Shown here piece after piece: positions 27,405 to 35,692 of a stretch of 64,000 nucleotides of DNA. A program made the position numbers and the translations under genes. The DNA comes from Desulforhopalus sp. (GTDB taxonomy: Bacteria > Desulfobacterota > Desulfobulbia > Desulfobulbales > Desulfocapsaceae), in the NCBI GenBank assembly GCA_030247675.1, contig JAOTRX010000007.1, positions 124,001-188,000 on the forward strand. Reading direction: 5' to 3'. The notes beneath the pieces are model-generated. The model saw only the letters and a list, made by a program, of their open reading frames with translations. It did not search any database and was not told where the DNA came from. Numbering within the stretch: the first letter of the stretch is position 1; every line of letters starts with the position of its first letter.

Positions 27405-28240
27405 AGGTTGTGTTTTGTCATGGAAAAAAGTTTTTCAGCGTTGTTGGTAGTCTGTTTTGCTACGACGCTGAAATCTATTTGGCGAAGCTCTGCTATCTTT
27501 GTTGCGGTGTGCACCAAATACCCTGGTTCATTCCTCTTTCCCCGGAATGGCTGAGGAGACAGATAAGGCCCATCTGTTTCGAGTACTATGGCTGTAAGGG
27601 GAATGTGCCTTGCCACTTCTTGAAGTGTTGTGCTTTTTTTAAAGGTAACGATCCCTGGGATTGAAATCAATAATCCTAAATCGAGAATCTTCTTAGCATA
27701 ACTGTAGTCACCGGAGAAACAATGCATTATTCCTCCGTAATCCAGGGGTTTTGTTTGATGGAGGATGGTAAGAATGTCCTCGTCGGCATCTCTGTTATGA
27801 ATAACTACCGGAAGTTTAAGTGTATGGGCTATGTCGAGTTGCAAACGAAAATGACGGCGCTGTTGTGCAGGGTCGGAATAATTCCTGAAATAATCTAATC
27901 CGATTTCGCCAAACCCGACAATAACGGTGCTGTTATCCCTGTATATCTTTTCGAGTGCAAGATAATCCTCTTCCCGGAGACCCTCAATATCATGAGGGTG
28001 AACACCTATTGTTGCGAAAACCTCTTTGTATTTATTGGCGAGGCTAACCGCAATTTCAGAACTTGTCAAATCGACCCCTACTGTGACGATTTTTTTCACG
28101 CCCTGCAAAGAAGAGCGTTCCAGTACCATATCAATATCATCAGCATATTCGGCCATGTGGAGATGGCAATGGGTATCGACTAGAAAGTTTTTGTCGAGAG
28201 TAGAAGGCAATGCACTGTCATTTTTAGTTTTGTTATTCAT
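27401..28240 (-). CDS. tatD: TatD-family metal-dependent deoxyribonuclease
   Basis: 279 residues from ATG 28240; an upstream in-frame ATG adds 12 unconserved residues. The metal-binding motif is VDTHCHLH (His24, His26). Further family blocks are ATIGVHPHD, GFGEIGLDYFRNYSDPAQQR (catalytic Glu), LPVVIHNRDAD, GGIMHCFSG and LETDGPYLSPQPFRGKRNEP with the final metal-site Asp. TatD enzymes act in DNA repair and 3' exonuclease processing. Operon with yggS by a four-base overlap. Confidence 0.95.
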   Translation of the reverse strand: MNNKTKNDSALPSTLDKNFLVDTHCHLHMAEYADDIDMVLERSSLQGVKKIVTVGVDLTSSEIAVSLANKYKEVFATIGVHPHDIEGLREEDYLALEKIYRDNSTVIVGFGEIGLDYFRNYSDPAQQRRHFRLQLDIAHTLKLPVVIHNRDADEDILTILHQTKPLDYGGIMHCFSGDYSYAKKILDLGLLISIPGIVTFKKSTTLQEVARHIPLTAIVLETDGPYLSPQPFRGKRNEPGYLVHTATKIAELRQIDFSVVAKQTTNNAEKLFSMTKHNL

Positions 28241-28643
28241 GTTGGATTCTTTAGCAGAAATGGTTGGATGCCGCAATTTCCATTCCCAAACCGAGGTGAA
28301 AAATTTCGATATTTAAAGCCGATTAGAAAAATTTGCGTGTTGTGGGAGAGCTAGCGGGATGAATTTGTTATAAAAAGTAAAATAAATCTTCATATAGCAA
28401 AGAAACTATCGTATAGTGTGACAAATGATATGTCGTTGGATCACCGCAAAGATTTAAGAAGCAACCGAGAAAGGAGCAACTGGTTCCGGTCGAGAGTATG
28501 ATTTACGACATTAACACTGGCTCTTTTTTAAGGGTTGGTTTTTATAATGGTTTTTTGTTTTCAGTTATAAAGAGTAATTATGGGCAGATGCGCGGACGTC
28601 GCCTTTAGTAACAGCAACCAACATTTACGATGAGGTTTGAGGC
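28241..28643. other. Intergenic region upstream of the mglB-like gene
   Basis: 403 bases between divergent tatD and the roadblock gene. No gene or RNA motif recognised. Contains a small palindrome ACTAT-CGT-ATAGT near 28408-28420 and an AT-rich stretch at 28540-28570 that may hold the promoter of the polarity operon. Confidence 0.5.
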
Positions 28644-29042
28644 ATGAATTACGGGATTGTCAGTCAAGAACAACTCGAGCAGATAGATCGGATTTTAGCA
28701 GAGAAGTTGATAAAGCTTGGTGTTGATTGCGTTATTATTATCGATATGGCCGGTAATATTATTACTGCCAAGGATAATGGTGAAAGCAAATATGATGTCT
28801 ATTCTTTCGCCGCCTTGGCCGCCGGAAATTTCGCAACGGTCGATGCCATGGCCAAACTTGTGGGTGAGCAAGAATTTTCGCTGTTGTTTCACAAAGGTCA
28901 AGAGTCAAATATACACTTCAGTAAAATTGACGATGAACTGCTTCTGATTTCCATGTTTGGTCGCGATATCTCCCTCGGCTTTCTGCGGTTAAATGTAGTT
29001 GATGTTATAGAGAAAATTAGAAAAGTTTGGGAAAAGAAATAG
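28644..29042 (+). CDS. Roadblock/LC7 protein (MglB-like)
   Basis: 132 residues; TTTGAGGC precedes the ATG. The single roadblock/LC7 fold shows IDRILAEKLIKLGVDCVII, DMAGNIITAKDNGE, FAALAAGNFATVDAMAKLVG and LLLISMFGRDISLGFLRLNV. MglB proteins are GTPase-activating partners of MglA and set the polarity axis in Myxococcus. The next gene is an MglA-like GTPase, which supports the same role. It is shorter than myxobacterial MglB at the C-terminus. Confidence 0.85.
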   Translation: MNYGIVSQEQLEQIDRILAEKLIKLGVDCVIIIDMAGNIITAKDNGESKYDVYSFAALAAGNFATVDAMAKLVGEQEFSLLFHKGQESNIHFSKIDDELLLISMFGRDISLGFLRLNVVDVIEKIRKVWEKK

Positions 29043-29134
29043 GCCGATTGGCTTAGCTGCTTTGTCTCGTTACAGTATGATGAAGACGGAGAATTCACTC
29101 GCGCCAGTAATGATTACCAACAGGGAGTAGAACG

Positions 29135-29740
29135 TTGAGCTTTATCAATTTAAAAGACAAAATAGTGCAGGTAAAGATTGTGTACTATGGACCTGGACGA
29201 TGTGGGAAAACCACAAATCTTGAGTACATAAATCGGACGTATCGTAAGCAAATTGCCTCGGAGATGGTGAGCCTGAAGACCCACGGGGATCGGACACTAT
29301 TTTTTGATTTTTTACCGTTTGATATGGGGCAGATTAAAGGTTACGACATTAAAATCCAGCTTTATACCGTTCCTGGACAGGTAAAATATAATGCTACCCG
29401 GAAACTCGTCCTCCGAGGCGTCGATGGTATTGTTTTTGTAGCAGATGCCATGGAGAAGCAACGTGAAAAAAATATTCGCTCTTTGAACCAGTTACATGAG
29501 AATCTCCAGTCTTACAAAGAAAGCATATTCAGGATTCCGCTGGTGATGCAATACAACAAAGTTGACCTTAAAGAACATGGTATTCCTATTTTGCCTACCC
29601 CGGTGTTGGAAAAGGATCTCAACAGCAGGTTGAAAGTACCCTACTTTGAGGCAAGCGCGATTACTGGGTACAATGTCGCCGCGACATTGAAGAAAATTAT
29701 CTCTTCCTCAGTGATTTCCATACAGAAAAAATTACTCTAG
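29135..29740 (+). CDS. MglA-like small Ras-family GTPase
   Basis: 201 residues starting with TTG at 29135, which has AGGGAG eight bases upstream and no better start nearby. G1 is VYYGPGRCGKTTNL, a near match to the MglA P-loop. G3 is YTVPGQVKYNATRK, G4 is MQYNKVDLK and G5 is FEASAITGYNV. MglA toggles at cell poles to organise gliding and type IV pili. In non-gliding bacteria MglA-like GTPases control other polar structures. Second gene of a three-gene run with the MglB-like and acidic proteins. Confidence 0.9.
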   Translation: MSFINLKDKIVQVKIVYYGPGRCGKTTNLEYINRTYRKQIASEMVSLKTHGDRTLFFDFLPFDMGQIKGYDIKIQLYTVPGQVKYNATRKLVLRGVDGIVFVADAMEKQREKNIRSLNQLHENLQSYKESIFRIPLVMQYNKVDLKEHGIPILPTPVLEKDLNSRLKVPYFEASAITGYNVAATLKKIISSSVISIQKKLL

Positions 29741-29749
29741 AGAGAAACT

Positions 29750-32700
29750 GTGGTGAAACAGTATAGCGAAAACCAATATGATGTTGATTTGACTCTCGGC
29801 AATGATGAGTATGATGAGTCATATTATTCCGACGCAGATGATCTCTTTGAGTTGTCAACCGATGATGAATCACCGATTAGTCGCCTAAAAAGCTTGGTGC
29901 TGTCTATAGATTGGGAGATAACTGACGATGTTTTGCTTCAGTTTAATGAAGAATTACTTGATCTAAAAGATATTTGGGCGGGGGATAATATCAACCTTGT
30001 TTATATCCAAGCTCTTGAAAAAATAAGCAAATACATCTATCAGAATAAGGCCGATTCACACCCCAACGCCATTAAACTCCTTCTTACTTTTTATTATAAT
30101 CTGGAAAAAATAGTCTCCTCTCAGGATATCACCGAGCAGCAAAAGAAAGAGATCTTGTTGGAGGATGTTAAGAAATTTGAAAATTTAAAAAGGCAGATCA
30201 AGCAAAAGACTAGCCCCGCCGAACCAATCCCGGAACCCAAACGGCCGCCACAACCTAAGGCTCCAGTGCAACCTGTAGTCGAAGACGAGCTACAGACGCT
30301 AAAAGCTATTGTCCTCGGAATTGATTGGGAAATTACTGAACAAGATTTAAATGAGTTGCGAAAGGAAGTTAACCGGCTTGAGGGGATGTATTCAACAAGC
30401 CGGCCCAAACTGATTCTCCTGCAAGGTATTGGAACCCTAGGTGCATACATTAAGCTGAAGAAGAGTAATGCCCATCCTGATGCCTTCAAGGTTCTGCAAC
30501 TTTTTTATGAAAGTCTTGAAAAGATTGTTCAGCAATCAATGAGCTTGGAAGAAGAAAAAACCATTCTTTTCCCAGCAGTCGAAAAGTTTAATTCCTTCAA
30601 AACATTGATCGGTCCAACGATTTCTCCTGAATCTATTTCGCAAAACGACACTGAGGCGGAGGATGAGGAAGATGAAGATCTTGATGGTGACGAAAGTGTT
30701 GACGGTGAGCTTTCTCCGGCGTTGGCAGATTTCGCTGAAGAAGAGGGCTCAGGTTTTCAGGCTGAAAAAGAGGCAATGGCCCTGGGGTTGGAAGATGCAT
30801 CAGGGAATGTTGACTCTCATCTTAATAATTTCTTTGGAGAAACCCCAGTAACTGAATCATCGGAAAAAGAAAAGATTCCTGCTGTACCAGAAGAGGAGTT
30901 TTCATCCTTTGATACAATTCAATTTAAAGAGGAGGATGCCGTTCCGGTTGGAAGAGATGTCGCTCTTCAGGGTGTTGATGTTGAAGAGGATGATTCAGAT
31001 GAGGATATCGAAGCTCATGACCGAGCCGGGGAAGAGGCAATTGCTTCTATGGCCCTTGATGAGGCAGGCAGTGCATCTGGTCCTGTGGCTGGATTTGAGG
31101 TTGATGCAGATTTGATGATGAAGGATGCACGGCAGGAGGATGAAGTTGAGATTTCTCACGAAGAGACCATAATAGATGCAACTGAATCTAAGTTCCCAAC
31201 CGATATGGTCGAACCAATTGCGGCCGGCAGCGAGTTGGACATTCTGGATCGAGAAACAGCTCTCAAGGGAGTGGATGTTGAGACAGAAGCTGATGATGAT
31301 AGCGATGAGTTGTCTCTGCCAATGGAAGGAGAAGAATTGGCGCCAGCCCTAGCCTCCATGGAGGAGGAAAGTCTCTTTAGTGCAACCACTTTGGAGAAGG
31401 CTCCTGCCTCAAGCAGTGTCTCGGAGGAGATTGTTGGCACTATTGATGGTTTGTTTAAAGATCATGAAGATCTTTCAATCGCCCCAGCTCTTTCAAGTAT
31501 TGCAGAGGAGGAGCCTGTTGCTGTAACGGGGATTGAAGAAAAGAATGAGGAAGAGGAACTCCTCGTTTTTGAAGACTGGTTGAAGGAAGAGAGCAAACCT
31601 GAAGAGGCGGTAACCGAGCAAAAAGTTGCGGAAGTACCAGTAACCGAAGAAAGTGTATTTCTTGCCGTACAAGAAAAAACGGAAGAGCAACCGGAGGAGA
31701 CGCCGGCGGGAAGCCTGATTGAGATTGAACCTGCAGTAAGTTTTTCTGAGGATCAGGAAGAAGATAGTCTCAGTTCGTTTTTTACTGAAAGTGAGCTGGA
31801 GCAGAGTGCCAAAGACGGGGCTGAAATTGATGCCCTGTTTGACAGTCTGGAAACAGAACCGACCGATGGTCTTGAAGAGGAGTTCGCTGAAGGAATTCAA
31901 GGGAGTGTTGCACCGCTATTGGGTTTCGATACGACTGCGGATGTAGAGCAACCAGAGGAAATATCTTTACCGATTGATTTTAAAGATGGCAGTGGAGAAG
32001 AGGAAGTAAAGCAAGAACCTGCCTTATCCTTTATTCCCGGAACCGAGCTCCCAGCGGATGAGGTTGTTTTTGAACTATTCGAAGAAAAACCGACCGTTGA
32101 AGTGGTAGCAGGTGATGAATACGTTGAAGAGAAGGAGATGGCTGTTGCAGTGGTGGAAGGCGCGGCCGAGGAGAATCTTCTCCCACCCTCTCAGGAAGAA
32201 ACTGAGTTGGGTTTCGAAGAAGAATCCTTTGAAGATATTGATGTTACCAGTAGTGAGCCAGCGAGTCTTGAACCCCTCGCAGGGATGCAGGCCTGTATTC
32301 ATTCTTTGGAACTTGAGCTTAGTGACGGGATTATTGTTGGTTTATTTGGGGAAATCAACCATCTTCGGCAGCTGTGGGCAGATAAGCCGTTAGAAAAATC
32401 CTTTTTGCAACTCCTATCGACTGTTGGTCAACATATAGATAATTATAGATACGAGTCCAGCTCTGAGGCCCATGGACTCCTTATCTCGGTGTATCATGCA
32501 CTTTCAAATTTGAAAGATGATGATATCCACGCCAATCAGGAAGCACTTCTTGCCCAAACTCTCAAGGTCTTGGAGTGGCAGCAGGGCATGTTATCCCGGC
32601 AGGCCGTTCAAAAAGGTAGTCAATTGACGTTTTCCGATCCATTACGAACAGAAGCGGTGAACGGGGTTACTGTAGATGCCCAAAAGGATTTTGATGATCT

Positions 32701-32986
32701 TTTAGGGGAATATGAGAGTGCGACCAAAGATACCGAACCCTCTGGCAGCGAGCCAACCAACCTAAATGATCGTTTAGGGGATGCAGGGCACGAGTCGGTC
32801 GATCTGGATGAACCGCAGGTGGCTGCTATGGATGAGGTGGCGAGAGAAGGACAGCAGATCCAAGAGGCAGATGCCGGCTTGAGTGGAGAAGCAATTTCTA
32901 ATGATTTGAGGAAAGAAATCGCGGCTCTGCGTCAGACATTACAGATGGAGATTGCTGAACTGAGAAAGGAACTAAAGAAAGAATAG
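29750..32986 (+). CDS. Large acidic protein with three copies of an unrecognised helical domain
   Basis: 1078 residues from GTG 29750, nine bases after the GTPase. Three related all-helical units of ~105 residues lie at about 43-147, 181-285 and 841-945. The first two share SIDWEIT/GIDWEIT, an LExI-type helix, HPxAxKxLxxFY and LEKIV; the third is more divergent (SLELELSDGIIVGLFGEINH). Between ~300 and 835 is a very acidic low-complexity region in which a short motif of the form LxPALxxxxEEE recurs near residues 320, 528 and 575. The last ~30 residues form a coiled coil (KEIAALRQTLQMEIAELRKE). No signal peptide, so cytoplasmic. Probably an effector or scaffold for the MglA-like GTPase; no family known to me. 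Confidence 0.8.
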   Translation: MVKQYSENQYDVDLTLGNDEYDESYYSDADDLFELSTDDESPISRLKSLVLSIDWEITDDVLLQFNEELLDLKDIWAGDNINLVYIQALEKISKYIYQNKADSHPNAIKLLLTFYYNLEKIVSSQDITEQQKKEILLEDVKKFENLKRQIKQKTSPAEPIPEPKRPPQPKAPVQPVVEDELQTLKAIVLGIDWEITEQDLNELRKEVNRLEGMYSTSRPKLILLQGIGTLGAYIKLKKSNAHPDAFKVLQLFYESLEKIVQQSMSLEEEKTILFPAVEKFNSFKTLIGPTISPESISQNDTEAEDEEDEDLDGDESVDGELSPALADFAEEEGSGFQAEKEAMALGLEDASGNVDSHLNNFFGETPVTESSEKEKIPAVPEEEFSSFDTIQFKEEDAVPVGRDVALQGVDVEEDDSDEDIEAHDRAGEEAIASMALDEAGSASGPVAGFEVDADLMMKDARQEDEVEISHEETIIDATESKFPTDMVEPIAAGSELDILDRETALKGVDVETEADDDSDELSLPMEGEELAPALASMEEESLFSATTLEKAPASSSVSEEIVGTIDGLFKDHEDLSIAPALSSIAEEEPVAVTGIEEKNEEEELLVFEDWLKEESKPEEAVTEQKVAEVPVTEESVFLAVQEKTEEQPEETPAGSLIEIEPAVSFSEDQEEDSLSSFFTESELEQSAKDGAEIDALFDSLETEPTDGLEEEFAEGIQGSVAPLLGFDTTADVEQPEEISLPIDFKDGSGEEEVKQEPALSFIPGTELPADEVVFELFEEKPTVEVVAGDEYVEEKEMAVAVVEGAAEENLLPPSQEETELGFEEESFEDIDVTSSEPASLEPLAGMQACIHSLELELSDGIIVGLFGEINHLRQLWADKPLEKSFLQLLSTVGQHIDNYRYESSSEAHGLLISVYHALSNLKDDDIHANQEALLAQTLKVLEWQQGMLSRQAVQKGSQLTFSDPLRTEAVNGVTVDAQKDFDDLLGEYESATKDTEPSGSEPTNLNDRLGDAGHESVDLDEPQVAAMDEVAREGQQIQEADAGLSGEAISNDLRKEIAALRQTLQMEIAELRKELKKE

Positions 32987-33011
32987 CATCGTCTTTGCTC
33001 AAATTGCTTTT

Positions 33012-33050
33012 AAAAAGGGCTTGTCTCACCTGGGGAGACAAGCCCTTTTT
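33012..33050 (+). terminator. Strong intrinsic terminator after the polarity operon
   Basis: AAAAAGGGCTTGTCTC (33012-33027) pairs perfectly with GAGACAAGCCCTTTTT (33035-33050) around a 7-base loop. It can work in both directions, closing the plus-strand operon and the coaD-end of the minus-strand operon. Confidence 0.92.
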
Positions 33051-33209
33051 AATTACAAGAATAAGTAAATACGAAAGTACGTGAATGGACGTCGATTCAA
33101 TTCAATGGCTAATGGATCCCTCATCTTTGTGAGCTATCGCTATCGTCCTGTTTCATTTTATCACTGCGCATTAATGCCTTCGTTGGCATATTTGAGTCGA
33201 AAATAAGTA

Positions 33210-33722
33210 TCATTTGGAGAATTTCTTTATCAACATCTCATTGACGTGCGGTGGTACCAAATCATCGACATTTCCACCATTTCTCGCGGCATCCTTGATG
33301 ATCGATGAACTGATATAGATCCAGCGAAATCCAGGCATGAGGAATACAGACTCCACTTCTCGTTTTAATTTCCTGTTCATGAGAGCCAATTGGAACTCAT
33401 AATCAAAATCGGAAACTGCGCGAATTCCACGAACGATAGCCTTGGCGTTTTGCTGACTTGCGTAGTCGACGAGTAAACCGTTTACGGAACTGACCTGAAT
33501 ACGTTCATGATCTGAAAAAGAATCCTCAATCATTTTCATGCGTTCACTCAGAGAAAAAACGGGGTCTTTGGCAGAATTGACAGCGACGGCTATGATGACT
33601 TTGTCAAAGATGTTGAGGGCTCGACTGATGATATCAATGTGGCCGTTGGTGATCGGATCAAATGTTCCTGGATAGACCGCAATCAGTGGTTGAATATCAT
33701 TTTCTTTCATCATGGCATCCAT
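33210..33722 (-). CDS. coaD: Pantetheine-phosphate adenylyltransferase
   Basis: 170 residues; in-frame ATGs three and four codons in may be the real start, giving the usual ~160. CoaD makes dephospho-CoA from phosphopantetheine and ATP. Motifs are AVYPGTFDPITNGHIDII (T/HxGH nucleotide site), VNSAKDPVFSLSERMKMI, GLLVDYASQQNAKAIVRGIR, FEYEFQLA-like DYEFQLALMNRKL and the C-terminal ISSSIIKD. Last gene of the ilvB-ilvN-psd-rsmD-coaD run. Confidence 0.95.
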   Translation of the reverse strand: MDAMMKENDIQPLIAVYPGTFDPITNGHIDIISRALNIFDKVIIAVAVNSAKDPVFSLSERMKMIEDSFSDHERIQVSSVNGLLVDYASQQNAKAIVRGIRAVSDFDYEFQLALMNRKLKREVESVFLMPGFRWIYISSSIIKDAARNGGNVDDLVPPHVNEMLIKKFSK

Positions 33723-33768
33723 TCTTGCGAGTTTGTTGAGAGAGGGGGCATCAGCCTATTCGCTAAGG

Positions 33769-34350
33769 TCAGATAGTCGAACTATAAAGCCAGAGGCCGT
33801 TTTCACCGTAGACCCGTTTGTCTGTGAGGTAGAGGTTGGTCAAAGCCTCCGGGAGAGCTGTGTTGTACCTTTCCTCGATAACAATTGTACTGTTTTCGGT
33901 GAGCAGAGAACTTGCATCGATAGCTCTTAACATCGACAACGCCATATTCTTGCCATAGGGAGGATCGGCAAAGATGAAGTCGAACCCCGCGCTGGTTTCC
34001 AGTGGAAAATGGCTGAATGGCAAGCCCTTGGTTAAATCATGTCGAATGATGCGAAGCCCGCAGTTCCCGGTATACCCGGCAAGACAAAGGGCAATGTTTT
34101 TTTTTATGAGATCCAGAGCCAGACTGTTATTTTCAACGAAAACAACAAAATCAGCATTGCGGCTGAATGCCTCCAGGCCGATGGCCCCCGTGCCGGCAAA
34201 AAGATCGAGTACTTTTGCGCCCTGGATGGACTTGCCAAGGATACTGAACAGGGCCTCCCTCGCTTTATCCGAGGTTGGTCTGATACTCTTGTCACGAGGA
34301 GGGGGCGTGAAGAGTTTTCGACCCTTTTGCGTACCGCTAATAATTCTCAA
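33769..34350 (-). CDS. rsmD: 16S rRNA (guanine(966)-N2)-methyltransferase
   Basis: 193 residues. Family blocks are MRIISGTQKGRKLFTP, IRPTSDKAREALFSIL, the SAM site VLDLFAGTGAIGLEA, and the catalytic FIFADPPYGKN (NPPY-type motif). The enzyme methylates G966 of 16S rRNA in the small subunit. rsmD followed by coaD is a very common bacterial gene pair, as here. Confidence 0.95.
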   Translation of the reverse strand: MRIISGTQKGRKLFTPPPRDKSIRPTSDKAREALFSILGKSIQGAKVLDLFAGTGAIGLEAFSRNADFVVFVENNSLALDLIKKNIALCLAGYTGNCGLRIIRHDLTKGLPFSHFPLETSAGFDFIFADPPYGKNMALSMLRAIDASSLLTENSTIVIEERYNTALPEALTNLYLTDKRVYGENGLWLYSSTI

Positions 34351-34380
34351 GATTTCACAAAATTAAAGGATCACAAAACC

Positions 34381-35025
34381 CTATTGCAAGTAGCCCAGAA
34401 CAGTTTCTCCAGCGCGAACTTTTTGGCCAATTTCCACGGTGAGGGTGGTTTCAAGTGGAAGATAGAGATCAACCCGTGAGCCGAACCGAATAAGCCCAAA
34501 TCGTTTCCCCCTGGTCACGGTATCACCGGCTTCAAGCCAACAAACAATTCTTCTGGCGATAAGCCCGGCAATCTGTACAAAGGCGAATTTTTTTCCGGAG
34601 GGCGTTGTGACAACGGCAGCACAGTATTCGTTTTGCAGACCTCCCTGTTGACTATCGGCGGAGTAGAATTTCCCGGGCTTATAAAGAATTTTATCCACTT
34701 TGCCGTTGTAGGGAATCCTGTTAACGTGGACATTAAAGACATTCATGAAAATCGAGACCTTATGAACATCTTCACCTGTAAACCTGTCATCCGAGACTCG
34801 TTCTATGATAATGACCTTGCCATCGGCGGGTGAAAGAAGGGCATCCTCCCGCTCCGGGCCCAATCGTTCGGGGTCCCTGAAGAAACATAAGACGAAGACA
34901 GTGGCGACCAGCAGTATTCCGGCAACCATCTTCATTGCGAGAATTCCCGCCAGGAGGGTGGCAAAAGCCAGCGCAAAAATGAAAGGATACCCTTCTTTGG
35001 CAACAGGAACTTGGGGAGTGAGCAT
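34381..35025 (-). CDS. psd: Phosphatidylserine decarboxylase proenzyme (Psd type II/archaetidylserine type)
   Basis: 214 residues, the short class. An N-terminal hydrophobic segment (FALAFATLLAGILAMKMVAG, VFVLCFFRDPER) anchors it in the inner membrane. LLSPADGKVI, SIFMNVFNVHVNRIPYNG and the self-cleavage site in LIRFGSRVD (Gly-Ser, giving the pyruvoyl group on the new N-terminal Ser) are present. It makes phosphatidylethanolamine. pssA, its usual neighbour, is absent here and the gene sits between ilvN and rsmD instead. Confidence 0.93.
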   Translation of the reverse strand: MLTPQVPVAKEGYPFIFALAFATLLAGILAMKMVAGILLVATVFVLCFFRDPERLGPEREDALLSPADGKVIIIERVSDDRFTGEDVHKVSIFMNVFNVHVNRIPYNGKVDKILYKPGKFYSADSQQGGLQNEYCAAVVTTPSGKKFAFVQIAGLIARRIVCWLEAGDTVTRGKRFGLIRFGSRVDLYLPLETTLTVEIGQKVRAGETVLGYLQ

Positions 35026-35059
35026 GGATGATGTACCTTTGTGGGTTTGTTAAATACCG

Positions 35060-35545
35060 TTATTTCGCCTTATTAGCCCGAGCCATGGCGATCATTCCGG
35101 TACGGATAATCTCCTTGATGCCGATAGGGCGAAGGATATCGATAACTGCCTGAATCTTGGAAGCAGAGCCGGTTACTTCAACGGCATAACTTTTAGCACT
35201 GACATCGACGACCTTGCCGCGAAAGATATCTACCACTCGCAGTACTTCGGCCCGAGTATGGGCCTCAGCTTTTACCCGAATAAGCGCCATCTCTCTTTCA
35301 ACGAAGTCTTTGTCGTTGATTTCTGTGACCTTTATAACATCGATGAGTTTGTTCAGCTGTTTGGTGATTTGTTCGATGATTGTTTCATCGCCTCTTGACA
35401 CCAAGGTGAGGCAGGAAACATTCGGATCGAGGGTTTCGGCGACACAGAGGCTTTCAATGTTAAAGCCGCGACCGCTAAATAGCCCTGTTACCCGGGACAG
35501 CACTCCCGGTTTATTTTGCAGAAGCACAGAAATCGTATGTTTCAT
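35060..35545 (-). CDS. ilvN: Acetolactate synthase small (regulatory) subunit
   Basis: 161 residues with an N-terminal ACT domain: HTISVLLQNKPGVLSRVTGL, FNIESLCVAETLDPNVSCLT, then the C-terminal ALI-type domain (REMALIRVKAEAHTRAEVLR, YAVEVTGSASKIQAVIDIL). The subunit stimulates IlvB and carries feedback inhibition by valine. It lies 147 bases downstream of ilvB on the same strand. Confidence 0.96.
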   Translation of the reverse strand: MKHTISVLLQNKPGVLSRVTGLFSGRGFNIESLCVAETLDPNVSCLTLVSRGDETIIEQITKQLNKLIDVIKVTEINDKDFVEREMALIRVKAEAHTRAEVLRVVDIFRGKVVDVSAKSYAVEVTGSASKIQAVIDILRPIGIKEIIRTGMIAMARANKAK

Positions 35546-35692
35546 CTGGATGATCCTGGGTTTGTGAGTTTGGCTTTAAAAAAGATTTTGATCAGGAAAT
35601 ATCAACAATCTTCTCAGTATATTCATTTACTCGTTTCCTGATGTCCATTTGCCGAAAAGACAATAGACCAGAAGTCGGGTTGTAGGTAATAG

